Program-made: the position numbers and the translations under genes
Notes under the pieces: model-generated
What the model saw: the letters and a program-made list of their open reading frames with translations, nothing else
Databases searched by the model: none
What the model was told of the DNA's origin: nothing
Origin: Desulfomonile tiedjei
Lineage (GTDB): Bacteria > Desulfobacterota > Desulfomonilia > Desulfomonilales > Desulfomonilaceae
Assembly: GCA_016218715.1 (NCBI GenBank)
Contig: JACRDG010000104.1
Coordinates: 62,001 to 126,000 of the forward strand
Reading direction: 5' to 3'
Length of the DNA stretch: 64,000 nucleotides
Part shown: positions 52,961 through 61,152 of the stretch, one piece after another
How positions within the stretch are numbered: position 1 is the first letter of the stretch
How the letters are laid out: each line of letters begins with the position of its first letter

Positions 52961-53797
52961 ATGAGGAGCGAACCCCGTTGGGTGAGCACGTTGTGGAGGT
53001 CCCTTCCTCTGGTAGTGCTCGCCATGATAAGTGCTTGTGCGACGGTCCCTCATACGGGCCGCAATCAGTTCAACATGGTTTCCGACGCGCAGCTCAATGA
53101 GCTCGCGCTAAAAGTATTCGACGAGATAGGCTCTAAGGAACCCGCCAGTACAGACAAGCGCCTTGGAGAAATCGTCAAACGCGTGGTGGATCGCGTGAGC
53201 AAGGCGGCCGAAAGTCTCGATGGTCCTGCCTTCAAATGGGATATCCGGGTGATCGACAAGGACATACCCAACGCGTTTTGCCTTCCCGGAGGAAAGATAG
53301 TGGTCTATTCCGGGATCGTTCCGTACGCGAAGAATGAAGCCGGACTGGCCGCGGTGGTGGCCCACGAGGTCGCCCATGCTGTGGCACGGCACGGCGGGGA
53401 ACGCCTGAGCCAGAAACTTGCGCTTCGAGGGGCGATAACCGCCGGCGGAGAGGTTTTGAAGGGAAAGGACGGGAAACTCGACCCCAAGGTACAAATGGCT
53501 TTGGGCGCGCTGGGCATGGGTGCTACCATCGGCGTCGTGCTCCCTTACAGCCGTCTCCATGAACTGGAAGCGGATCGCATTGGACAGATATACCTGGCCA
53601 AGGCCGGTTACGATCCCGCGACTGCAATTGACCTGTGGGATCGGATGTCCAAGATCAAGAAACCTCCCATACCGGTGTGGCTCTCGACACACCCCGCGGA
53701 TGAGGAGCGAGTCGAGAAGCTGAGAGAATCCCTGCCGGAAACGCAGAAGTACTATGACGCCGCGACGGCAAAATACGGAAGGGGCGTGCCCCTGTAA
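52961..53797 (+). CDS. M48-family metalloprotease lipoprotein
   Basis: 278 residues. Basic N-region and hydrophobic core end in a lipobox (MISAC, Cys26). The catalytic zinc motif is HEVAHAVARH (H135, E136, H139), with the third ligand in HELEADRIG. It resembles LoiP/YcaL-type proteases that degrade misfolded outer-membrane proteins in the periplasm. ATG 52961 gives a normal signal peptide, unlike the earlier ATG at 52910. No TPR domain follows. Confidence 0.9.
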   Translation: MRSEPRWVSTLWRSLPLVVLAMISACATVPHTGRNQFNMVSDAQLNELALKVFDEIGSKEPASTDKRLGEIVKRVVDRVSKAAESLDGPAFKWDIRVIDKDIPNAFCLPGGKIVVYSGIVPYAKNEAGLAAVVAHEVAHAVARHGGERLSQKLALRGAITAGGEVLKGKDGKLDPKVQMALGALGMGATIGVVLPYSRLHELEADRIGQIYLAKAGYDPATAIDLWDRMSKIKKPPIPVWLSTHPADEERVEKLRESLPETQKYYDAATAKYGRGVPL

Positions 53798-53895
53798 CTG
53801 CGCGGTGGCAGCCGGAAGCACCTCGATTGGCCGAAACCCGCGGTCGAGATCCTGCGGCACCCGAAACGGGACGCTTTAAGTGGGGGTGGAAAATA

Positions 53896-54483
53896 ATGAC
53901 AAATAATTCAGAGGAGATAAGGGCTTTTGTCGCTATTGAGCTTCCGGAATCCGTGAAGTCGTTTCTTGGAAGGATCGCAGGCGGGCTTGAGCGGTGCCGG
54001 GCTGACGTGAAATGGGTGAAATCCACAGGCATGCACCTCACGTTGAAGTTCCTCGGTTCGGTCCGTACCGAACTGCTTCCGGCCATCCGTGAAGAACTCG
54101 AGCCGGCCTTCGGGTCTCAAGGGAAGATAGAGCTGGAGGTCCGGGGACTGGGCGCGTTTCCCGGTCTGGGGAGACCACGGGTCATATGGACCGGCCTGAA
54201 CGATCTGTCGGGCAGGTTGGCCGCGCTGGCCGCGGAGGTGGACCGGCGCACGGAATCGCTCGGATTTCCTCGAGAAAAGCGCGCATTCAGCGCTCATTTG
54301 ACATTGGGCCGCATTCGGTCCAATACCGCACGAGACCGAGAGCTCGCCGAAGCGGTTCGCCAGAAGATGGACCTCTCTGGGCCCACTTTTGTCGCTGACC
54401 ACGCTGTCCTCTTTCAAAGCGTGCTGAAACCATCGGGGGCGGAATACTCTCCCGTCTTTCGCTTCGATTTCTCGCAGCGCTGA
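53896..54483 (+). CDS. thpR: RNA 2',3'-cyclic phosphodiesterase (2H family)
   Basis: 195 residues with both catalytic HxTx motifs, HLTLKF and HLTLGR, and RAFVAIELPESV at the N-terminus. It hydrolyses 2',3'-cyclic phosphate ends of RNA to 2'-phosphomonoesters. ATG 53896 has GGGTGGAAA upstream; the longer frame from 53827 is not supported. Confidence 0.93.
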   Translation: MTNNSEEIRAFVAIELPESVKSFLGRIAGGLERCRADVKWVKSTGMHLTLKFLGSVRTELLPAIREELEPAFGSQGKIELEVRGLGAFPGLGRPRVIWTGLNDLSGRLAALAAEVDRRTESLGFPREKRAFSAHLTLGRIRSNTARDRELAEAVRQKMDLSGPTFVADHAVLFQSVLKPSGAEYSPVFRFDFSQR

Positions 54484-54616
54484 GAGACGCTGCCCGATCT
54501 TCCCCGAGTTGTTGAAGGCCCGCAGTCGACGGCAGTTGACACTTCCGCAACCGCACAGGAGTCCTCCGTGGCGACTGTCGGGAATTCGGCCTCTCCAGGA
54601 GCGTGGCTCCCATACC

Positions 54617-55552
54617 ATGAAACCCAGTCTCGTCCCCGTCGCTTGCCTCGTCTTACTGGCGATCCTCTCCTTCGGACCGGCAGCATGGCGGCCTGATTTC
54701 GCTCTGGCCCAGGAGGCGCCGAAGGCCACCACAGAGGCACAGGCCCCGCAAGCGCCGAAACCCGAGGAGGGGAGGGCTGACCCTCCCCCTCGTACGCCTG
54801 CAAGAGAGGAGGTCGAGGCGATCGTGCTGGATGGGGATCTGGTGGCTGGTCCGCGGTCTCTCCCCGCACCGAACGACCCATGTTTGCCCTCGCTGTATCG
54901 AGATTGGCACGAAGCTGCCCTGGATTGCAAAGGGGAAGCTCAGGAAAGAGGATTTGCCCGGCTGAGGATCGTGCTCGATCGTTCTGTATTTCGCATGAGC
55001 GTCGAAGGTCTCAGGAAAGATGGAGAAGCCGAGCTAATCTATGAAAGCCCGATCGGTATTGGCGATCTCCACACTCCCACTCCCGAGGGGGATTACCTGA
55101 TCAACCACATCTATCCATACCCGGACGTTCTCTATTTCAGTGAGGCGGGAGACAGGATTTCAGGCCTGTACAAAGGCTTCTTCGCTCCACTCCTCGTATG
55201 CGACGATTCGGGCGATTGCCGACGGCACCGAGACCTCGGCATGCACGGTTTCGATGTTTCCGCGTTTCCCGACTCCCGTGCGGTGCGGCACGAGAGCGAG
55301 GGTCCCGTTTCCGCCGGATGCATCAGGATTCCCGATCCTTGCGCATTCAAGGCTACCCTCATTCGACTGGTGGGGGTGGGGCCTCTCAGGAGGAACGACA
55401 GAGGATCGTATCACTGGCTGGACAAGCCAGTGAAGGTGGTCGTCAGGGGCGATTATCCAGGCACAGGGTCCACGCTGGCATCCATCGTCGAAGAGGGCCT
55501 GATTCAGGTTCACAACGGACTCAAGGGCCTGTTGGGCATCTTCGGACCCTAG
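54617..55552 (+). CDS. Exported L,D-transpeptidase (YkuD domain)
   Basis: 311 residues: signal peptide (LVPVACLVLLAILSFGP), a Pro/Ala/Glu-rich linker, then a YkuD domain with HGFDVSAFPD and the catalytic SAGCIRIPD. It would cross-link or attach proteins to peptidoglycan through meso-DAP. The domain is spaced unusually, with a long Asp/Cys-containing insert (CDDSGDCRRH) before the His motif. The stop codon TAG lies at the end of the ~200 bp inverted-repeat element. Confidence 0.88.
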   Translation: MKPSLVPVACLVLLAILSFGPAAWRPDFALAQEAPKATTEAQAPQAPKPEEGRADPPPRTPAREEVEAIVLDGDLVAGPRSLPAPNDPCLPSLYRDWHEAALDCKGEAQERGFARLRIVLDRSVFRMSVEGLRKDGEAELIYESPIGIGDLHTPTPEGDYLINHIYPYPDVLYFSEAGDRISGLYKGFFAPLLVCDDSGDCRRHRDLGMHGFDVSAFPDSRAVRHESEGPVSAGCIRIPDPCAFKATLIRLVGVGPLRRNDRGSYHWLDKPVKVVVRGDYPGTGSTLASIVEEGLIQVHNGLKGLLGIFGP

Positions 55553-55750
55553 GGGCCTGTCGCGTACCCCAAAATCATCATTGATCGTGCTACTCAGATG
55601 AAATCGGCAGTGTCGTCTGGACAAACGGCGGCTCCTAGAAAGTCTGACAGACTAATGGCTTGGCCCGGTTGCCCCTTCCCAAAACGCTGCAAATAAACCG
55701 GCATCGTAGCACATTGTCGGGAAAACATTGCGTTACGCAACAGCCCCCTC
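55550..55750 (+). mobile_element. ~200 bp inverted-repeat element, copy 2 (MITE-like)
   Basis: Homologous in inverted orientation to 13092-13293. Imperfect terminal repeats read inward as TAGGGGCCTGTCGCGTAC (55550 side) and GAGGGGGCTGTTGCGTAAC (55750 side), sharing 14 of the first 17 positions after alignment. Its first bases form the stop codon of the L,D-transpeptidase gene, and its far end lies two bases from the stop of a small minus-strand frame. No open frame inside. Confidence 0.65.
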
Positions 55751-55752
55751 GG

Positions 55753-55842
55753 TCACGGATAAACCCCGGCGAGCCACCTCAAGAAGAAGATGCTCCCGAT
55801 CAGAAAGAGGGCCATCACAATCCGCGAAATACACTCTCGCAT
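55753..55842 (-). CDS. Predicted 29-residue single-span membrane peptide
   Basis: ATG 55842 to TGA 55753. Basic and Cys-containing N-terminus (MRECISR), one hydrophobic span (IVMALFLIGSIFF) and a short tail (LRWLAGVYP). GGGAG lies about eight bases before the ATG. A good minus-strand promoter lies at 56175-56203, about 330 bases upstream. Such short single-span peptides often modulate membrane proteins, but no target is evident. Expression is unproven. Confidence 0.4.
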   Translation of the reverse strand: MRECISRIVMALFLIGSIFFLRWLAGVYP

Positions 55843-55988
55843 GACCTGACTCCCGAGTTCTCATTGCGTGATGACGCACCGCCGGGCGCTGCGCGTTGGC
55901 TCGTTCGCATGAGACCATACCTAACACTCAATAACGCAAGGGACAAGATCCGGTGAAGAGAGACCCGGCTCCAGGAACCAAACGCGCC

Positions 55989-56016
55989 GGTAGCGGCCCC
56001 GATTGGAGCCGCTACC
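55989..56016 (-). other. Perfect 9-bp inverted repeat in the leader of the small-peptide transcript
   Basis: GGTAGCGGC and GCCGCTACC separated by ten bases, lying between the promoter at 56175-56203 and the small frame at 55842. It would form a stable hairpin in that RNA; terminator, attenuator or structural element are all possible. Confidence 0.35.
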
Positions 56017-56082
56017 GACTGAGATGAAAAAGTGGGCCTGAAGAAAAAGCCCTATGATGGAAATGACCTCTAATCCCTGGGT

Positions 56083-56106
56083 GGGGGGGTTATGGGGGAG
56101 GGAGGG
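56083..56106 (+). other. G-quadruplex motif
   Basis: Plus strand G7-TTAT-G5-A-G3-A-G3, a canonical four-tract pattern with loops of four, one and one bases. It is the template strand for the predicted minus-strand transcript, about 60 bases after its start. Confidence 0.5.
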
Positions 56107-56174
56107 TGTCCATCCAGGTAGAGGTCGAAATCGAGGGCCATCAGCATTTGCCGAATGGCGCCTCACGGTTTGAG

Positions 56175-56203
56175 AATATAAGGGAAGGCGGCCTGAAAGT
56201 CAA
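56175..56203 (-). promoter_or_regulatory. Predicted sigma-70 promoter with AT-rich upstream region
   Basis: On the minus strand TTGACT (56203-56198), 17-base spacer, TATATT (56180-56175). Bases 56204-56280 just upstream are strikingly AT-rich compared with the window and could act as an UP element. It reads toward the small membrane peptide gene. Confidence 0.5.
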
Positions 56204-56488
56204 GAAAATACTTTAAGAAAGATATCTAATTAACTAATAACATGACATTATTTAGCGAATAGTAGGTTTTTCTTTCGTTCTGCTCATCCAGACTGATCGG
56301 GCAACTACCTAACAAAACTCCACTATTTTCGCGGGCGTCCAGGGTCCAGTCCGCGATCGGCAACCACATTTCGCGAAATCGGAGGGCCGAGGGTTCGGGA
56401 ACAGGCAATTCGCGGCCATCAGGGCGCGTTTACCGCGCCGCGCAGACCGGTTTTTCCTTGAAAACAGGGGGCCATCGGTTGAGCTTCA

Positions 56489-57778
56489 TCAGGGGGTGGC
56501 CTGACCGGCCAGGGTGAAACCTATCATGCAGAGGCTGAGCCCAACGAGCAGCGCGACCGCGATCCAGGAGATGAGATTGAGAACAGGCCCATTGGTATGG
56601 CCCTTCATGACGGTCGGGTCGTTGGTCAGGAAGATCATGAACACGAGCACCACTGGGAGCACCAGGCCGTTTGCCACCTGGGAGATGAACATGATGGGGA
56701 CGAGCGGGATGCCCGGCATGAGGATGATCAGTGCGGAAAAGACCACAATGAAGCAGTAGAGACCGTAGAACTGCGGCGCCTGGGAGAATTTCTGATCAAG
56801 GCTCGACTCCCATCCGAAGGCTTCACAGACGGTGTACGCGGTTGAAAGCGGTAGGATGGAAGCGGCGAAGACCGACGCGTTCAAGAGCCCGATCGCGAAC
56901 AACCACGTGCAATAGTCCCCCGCCAATGGCCGCAATGCCAGGGCCGCGTCCTGTGCGGTCTCGATCTTGATGCCGGCCTTGAACAGCGTGGCCGCGCAGG
57001 CCAGGATGATGAAGAACGCCACGATGTTGACGACCACCGACCCCGCGATCACATCGGTCCGGGCAGCCTTGAGGTCCTTGATCCCCAATCCTTTGTCCAC
57101 CATGGACGCCTGGAGATAGAACATCATCCAGGGTGCGATGGTGGTTCCCACCAGACCGACGAGCATCACGAGGAAACTCGTCTCAAACTTGACGGTCGGT
57201 TTGGCCACGGACGCGATCACCTCGGTCCATTCCGGCTGGACCAGAAATCCGGCAACCACGTACGCGAGATAGAACAGACAAGCCGTGAGAAACCACTTCT
57301 CAACCGACTCGTAACTCCCCTTGACCACGAGCCACAGCAGGAAGAGTATGCTCACCGGGACGGAGATGTAACGTGAAACGCCGAAAATCTCCAGTGCTGC
57401 GGCTATGCCCGCGAATTCAGCGAGACAGTTGCCGAGGTTGTTGAGGATCAACAGGATCATCGTGTAGAACGCGAGCCTGACGCCGTAGCGTTCCCGTATC
57501 AGGTCGGACAGCCCCTTGCCGGAGACTACGGCCATCCTTGCGCCCATTTCCTGAATGATTATGAGGAGAATGGTAATCGGTATCAGGGTCCAGAGCATGC
57601 TGAACCCAAAGCCGGCACCTGCGAGCGAATAGGTGGCTATACCACCCGCATCGTTGTCCACATTGGAGGTGATGATCCCTGGCCCCATGAGGACGAGGAA
57701 GGCCAGCAACGAGCGCCACCGCATCTTGAAAAAACCGATGTTTGGCTTCGCTGTTGGCTTGTCTGCTCGTTCTGTCAT
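56489..57778 (-). CDS. NRAMP-family transporter with altered metal-site residues
   Basis: 429 residues, about 11 membrane segments. TM1 reads GPGIITSNVDNDAGGIAT, aligning with canonical GPG...DPGN: the Asp is kept but Asn becomes Gly (DAGG). TM6 reads TTIAPWMMFYLQAS, aligning with the canonical MPH: the metal-binding Met becomes Ala and His becomes Trp. The TM6 Met is known to favour transition metals over Ca/Mg, so its loss points to magnesium or another hard ion. It starts 19 bases after the stop of the MgtE-N/CBS gene, in one operon. A hairpin lies at 56423-56439 downstream. Confidence 0.85.
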   Translation of the reverse strand: MTERADKPTAKPNIGFFKMRWRSLLAFLVLMGPGIITSNVDNDAGGIATYSLAGAGFGFSMLWTLIPITILLIIIQEMGARMAVVSGKGLSDLIRERYGVRLAFYTMILLILNNLGNCLAEFAGIAAALEIFGVSRYISVPVSILFLLWLVVKGSYESVEKWFLTACLFYLAYVVAGFLVQPEWTEVIASVAKPTVKFETSFLVMLVGLVGTTIAPWMMFYLQASMVDKGLGIKDLKAARTDVIAGSVVVNIVAFFIILACAATLFKAGIKIETAQDAALALRPLAGDYCTWLFAIGLLNASVFAASILPLSTAYTVCEAFGWESSLDQKFSQAPQFYGLYCFIVVFSALIILMPGIPLVPIMFISQVANGLVLPVVLVFMIFLTNDPTVMKGHTNGPVLNLISWIAVALLVGLSLCMIGFTLAGQATP

Positions 57779-57797
57779 GTACGGATGCTCCGCTGTG

Positions 57798-59087
57798 CTA
57801 TCTTCCCAGGTGGGGTGCGAGTATTTCCATGAGGGCCTTGAACCTTACCACCCCGTGTATGCGATTGTCTTCATCCAGGACGGGGATCGCACGAAATCCG
57901 TACTTGGCAAAGAGGTCGGCCACGTGGCTCGCGTCGTCATCAAGTTGTGTACTGATGACGCGCGTGGTCATAATTCTTTCCAGCGGGGTGAATATCTCAT
58001 GCGAGAGGAGTTCTCGCAGGTTTATTACGCCGAGGAGCCGTGTCTGTTCATCCACCACATAGATGTAGTAAATCACGTCGATTTCGTCCGCATTCTGCTT
58101 GATGTACGCCAGCGCGTCCACAATCGTCTCATCCGGCCGTAACGCGACGAATTCGGTGGTCATGAGGCCGCCTGCCTTGTCCTCTTCGTGGGCCAGCAGC
58201 CCTTTGACCTCTTCCTCGTAGTCCGGGTCCAGTTCCTTGAAAATTCCTGATGCCGTCTCTGCCGGAAGGTCTGCGATGAGGTCAGCGGCTTCGTCAGGGG
58301 ACATCTCTTCGATGATATCCGCGGCCTTTTCCGGTTCCAGGCCTCTCATGATGGAAACCTGAACCTTTGGGTCCATTTCTTCTAGTGCGTCGGCCAGGAC
58401 CTCACTCTTGAGAGACTCCACGACCGCGGCTCGCTCATTGACATCCATATCTTCGATGATGTCCGCGAGGTCAGCGGGGTGCAACTCGGACATTTTGCTC
58501 TGAGGTATCTGCAGCCGGAGACGGTCCGGATCGGCCAGCGGCTGTGCATAGTTCCAGGCAATCAGCCTTTCCTTGAGCGTGTAATCGAAGAACCACTCGC
58601 AGAAACGAACGACCGGACCCTCGAATCCGAGCCGCCTCAACAGCCCGCGGAAACCGACGTCCAGTTGAACCAGTTTAAGCTTGCCGTCGGAGCGGACAAA
58701 GTGAAGATCGTTGACTCGTTCGACCTTCGCTCCGTTGATGTCAACAATCTGCTTGTCCAGGAGGAAGTCCTTGAGGAGAATGTGGGAAGAAGGACGCGAC
58801 TCCCGGGCCGGAACGTGGGTCGATGCGGTGTCCGGATTGAGAACGATCTCGGAAGGGAGGATCGATTGGACTTGGCTCCACGCCACACACCAGCGTTCCT
58901 TGCTCCACCGATGCCGGTACACGAGGTTCACCACCTCAGGAAGGGGCAGATCCAGATCCACCATCAGATCCACGACCTTTCCCAACACCTGCCGCGAAGA
59001 AGCACGCACTTTCAATCCAAGGAGTGCGCTAAAGGAATGAAACCCATGACGCGGGTGTGCCACCGATATCCGGTCTGAAACCGCCAT
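57798..59087 (-). CDS. Soluble PRC-barrel / MgtE-N / tandem-CBS protein
   Basis: 429 residues without membrane segments. Residues ~1-150 contain two PRC-barrel-like units (LLGLKVRASSRQVLGKVVDL; IVDINGAKVERVNDL). Residues ~200-295 are an MgtE N domain (SELHPADLADIIEDMDVNERAAVV, GLEPEKAADIIEEMSPDEAADLI). Residues ~305-429 are paired CBS domains (GGLMTTEFVALRPDETIVDAL; RIMTTRVISTQLDDDASHVADLF). In MgtE, N plus CBS domains sense intracellular Mg and gate the channel; here the channel part is missing and the next gene is an NRAMP-like transporter. ATG 59087 has GAGG five bases upstream. Confidence 0.88.
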   Translation of the reverse strand: MAVSDRISVAHPRHGFHSFSALLGLKVRASSRQVLGKVVDLMVDLDLPLPEVVNLVYRHRWSKERWCVAWSQVQSILPSEIVLNPDTASTHVPARESRPSSHILLKDFLLDKQIVDINGAKVERVNDLHFVRSDGKLKLVQLDVGFRGLLRRLGFEGPVVRFCEWFFDYTLKERLIAWNYAQPLADPDRLRLQIPQSKMSELHPADLADIIEDMDVNERAAVVESLKSEVLADALEEMDPKVQVSIMRGLEPEKAADIIEEMSPDEAADLIADLPAETASGIFKELDPDYEEEVKGLLAHEEDKAGGLMTTEFVALRPDETIVDALAYIKQNADEIDVIYYIYVVDEQTRLLGVINLRELLSHEIFTPLERIMTTRVISTQLDDDASHVADLFAKYGFRAIPVLDEDNRIHGVVRFKALMEILAPHLGR

Positions 59088-59226
59088 CGCCGCCTCGATC
59101 CATTCTGCCTGAGAATCTGCGGATTATAACGCCAAGACCGCCTCATGGAAAGGACAAGTTCGCCGCAGCAACCAATGCTCACGAGAATATAATGATCCGC
59201 GATGATCGTGGACAACAGGAGAGATC

Positions 59227-59337
59227 ATGTGTGAATTGACCGACTCTGTGCTCTGTCCAGCCGCTTACGCCACGCACCGTTCGGTCAACCGCGTTATCGC
59301 GCGAGGTATGATTTCGGTTGAGCCTGGAAGAATTTGA
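59227..59337 (+). CDS. Possible 36-residue small protein
   Basis: ATG 59227 with AGGAG at good spacing, and a perfect TATAAT at 59188-59193 upstream (no clear -35). The peptide begins MCELTDSVLCPAAYATHR and has two Cys; no known domain. It lies between divergent genes in a 297-base gap. Low confidence. Confidence 0.2.
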   Translation: MCELTDSVLCPAAYATHRSVNRVIARGMISVEPGRI

Positions 59338-59345
59338 GGCATAAT
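59318..59345 (+). promoter_or_regulatory. Predicted sigma-70 promoter of the ACT-domain gene
   Basis: TTGAGC (59318-59323), 16-base spacer, CATAAT (59340-59345), 39 bases before the ATG. Confidence 0.4.
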
Positions 59346-59384
59346 AGAGAACTGTCCCCGAAGAGAATCCTCAGGAGATAGGCG

Positions 59385-59879
59385 ATGACCATCAGGAAAC
59401 AACTCGAGGTAATGCTCGCGGACGCTCCCGGCGAACTGGCCAAGCTGACCGCAGCGCTCAACGACGAGCACGTCAACATCGAGGCGATGAGCATCCAGGA
59501 CGCCAACGAGTACCTGCAAGCGCTCTACGACGTGCGCAGCCAAACCGGCCGCCGCGTCGCCCCACTGGAATACTACGAAGCGATCCTGAAGGAATCGGCC
59601 AAGTATTCCATGATCCGTCTGATAACCGACAACCCGACCAAAGCAGTCGAGGCGCTCACCAAGGTGGGATACCAGGTGAAGGTCCATGACGTGCTTGGGG
59701 TAATCCTGGACAACCGGCCGGGCCAGCTCAACCGGGTATCCAAAATGCTTGGCGACGCGGGGATCAACATCAGCTACACCTACGGCTCGGGGTTTGCTGA
59801 TAGTGAAGCGGCCTTGTTCATTTTCCGAGTTTCGGATGTGGAGAAGGCCCTTGCCATGTTCCCAAATGGAAGGCTTTGA
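59385..59879 (+). CDS. Tandem ACT-domain protein
   Basis: 164 residues consisting of two ACT domains only: LEVMLADAPGELAKLTAALNDEHVNIEAM and VLGVILDNRPGQLNRVSKMLGDAGINISY. ACT pairs bind amino acids and control metabolism or transport. AGGAG lies before the ATG. The gene overlaps the ClpS-like gene by 14 bases. Ligand unknown. Confidence 0.9.
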   Translation: MTIRKQLEVMLADAPGELAKLTAALNDEHVNIEAMSIQDANEYLQALYDVRSQTGRRVAPLEYYEAILKESAKYSMIRLITDNPTKAVEALTKVGYQVKVHDVLGVILDNRPGQLNRVSKMLGDAGINISYTYGSGFADSEAALFIFRVSDVEKALAMFPNGRL

Positions 59880-60195
59880 GTGCTATACAACCAGGCGCGT
59901 TTCTCCCATTCGCTTGGGCGGCGAGCCCGATGACGAGCGTTCGCGGGATACCCGCGACCTCTACGAAGTGCGCATCATAGACAACGATCACAATACGTAC
60001 CAGGAGGTCATCGAGATCTCGATGATCGCCCTGGGGGTCAGTGAAGAAGAAGCCTTCGCGATCGCGTGGGAGGTGGACCATAGCGGGAGCTGCGCAGTGG
60101 CTCGTGCCCCTCGCGACACCGCAGAGGCTGTTGCGGACGTGATCAGGATGATCGGGATTGAGGTTCAGGTGAATCGGATGGGGGGCGAGGCGTGA
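59866..60195 (+). CDS. clpS: ClpS-like Clp protease adaptor
   Basis: 109 residues; the core YEVRIIDNDHNTYQEVIEISMIALGVS and AFAIAWEVDHSGSCAVARA follow ClpS, in which an NDxxT loop and His line the N-degron pocket. It would pass proteins with destabilising N-termini to a ClpAP-type protease. The N-terminal ~35 residues are basic and extended. ATG 59866 lies inside the end of the ACT gene, so coupling is likely; no ClpA lies in the window. Confidence 0.82.
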   Translation: MEGFECYTTRRVSPIRLGGEPDDERSRDTRDLYEVRIIDNDHNTYQEVIEISMIALGVSEEEAFAIAWEVDHSGSCAVARAPRDTAEAVADVIRMIGIEVQVNRMGGEA

Positions 60196-60274
60196 GTTGC
60201 GGTCCCCTCCCCGATCAGCGTCCGATAAGATATATTATGTTAACTCAAACCGGCCGCCGCCCTTTGCCTTGCAA

Positions 60275-60303
60275 TTGACATCCGAGGCCGTCGCTTCTAT
60301 CAT
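60275..60303 (+). promoter_or_regulatory. Strong promoter giving a nearly leaderless glycosyltransferase transcript
   Basis: TTGACA (60275-60280), 17-base spacer, TATCAT (60298-60303). The ATG is at 60312, eight bases after the -10, so the transcript should start at or within a few bases of the start codon. Confidence 0.55.
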
Positions 60304-60311
60304 CTCCGCCC

Positions 60312-61145
60312 ATGAACGAGCCGCCATCACACCACACTCCTCCTCTCCTCAGTTTCGCGGTAATCACGAAGAATGAGGCGGACCGCGTGGGACGACTCCT
60401 CGCGAGCGCCGAGATCGCGGACGAGGTTGTTGTGGTCGATTCGGGGAGCACCGACGATACTGTGGAGATTTGCCGGTCGTGGGGTGCGCGAGTCCTCGAT
60501 CGTGACTGGACAGGGTACGTGGCTCAGAAACAGTTCGCGATGGAAATGACCACTGGTGAGTGGATCCTGAACCTCGACGCTGACGAGGCGTTGTCCGAGG
60601 AATCGCGTCTCGAGATCCTCCAGGCCATTCAGAACGCAGCCGCGGACGTGAACGGATTCGCCATGCCGCGACTTAGCCGATACCTGAACCGCTGGATACG
60701 ACATGGTGGCTGGTACCCTGACCGAAAGGTGCGTCTCGTGCGCCAAGGTTGTGCGCGCTGGGTCGGCGATGGGCTGCACGAACGGATCGAGGTCTTCGGG
60801 CGGGTCGGGGAACTGAAACACCCCCTACTGCATTATGTCTATCGAGATGTTTCCGACCAAGTGAGAACCATCAACCGGTTCTCCAGCGTAACTGCGGATC
60901 AACGCAGATCTCCCGCTTCCGGATGGTACGTCCTGTGGGGTGTGGTACATGCGCTCGGCAAATTCCTCGAGTGCGCGATATGGAAATTGGGCGTTCTCGA
61001 TGGGATAGCCGGCCTGGTAATCGCTATGAACAGCGCCTTTTACGTGTTCCTGAAGCATGCCAAAGCCTGGGAAAAAGGACTCGACACTCGTTCCGAGCAG
61101 CCATCCGCCTCGGAGCCGCGCCCTCCCAAGACAGACAGCAGGTGA
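60312..61145 (+). CDS. Family 2 glycosyltransferase, WaaE/KdtX-like
   Basis: 277 residues. LLSFAVITKNEADRVGRLLAS, VVVDSGSTDDTVEI and LNLDADEALS mark a GT2 fold with an additional C-terminal segment (ECAIWKLGVLDGIAGLVIAMNSAFYVFLKHAKAW) typical of lipopolysaccharide-core glucosyltransferases. It acts in the cytoplasm on core sugar chains. Followed immediately by a second glycosyltransferase. Confidence 0.88.
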   Translation: MNEPPSHHTPPLLSFAVITKNEADRVGRLLASAEIADEVVVVDSGSTDDTVEICRSWGARVLDRDWTGYVAQKQFAMEMTTGEWILNLDADEALSEESRLEILQAIQNAAADVNGFAMPRLSRYLNRWIRHGGWYPDRKVRLVRQGCARWVGDGLHERIEVFGRVGELKHPLLHYVYRDVSDQVRTINRFSSVTADQRRSPASGWYVLWGVVHALGKFLECAIWKLGVLDGIAGLVIAMNSAFYVFLKHAKAWEKGLDTRSEQPSASEPRPPKTDSR

Positions 61146-61152
61146 TACACGC

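Noticed and set aside
53908-54930. 340-codon minus-strand frame
   Set aside because: Runs opposite thpR and the transpeptidase start; Arg/Ser-rich shadow.
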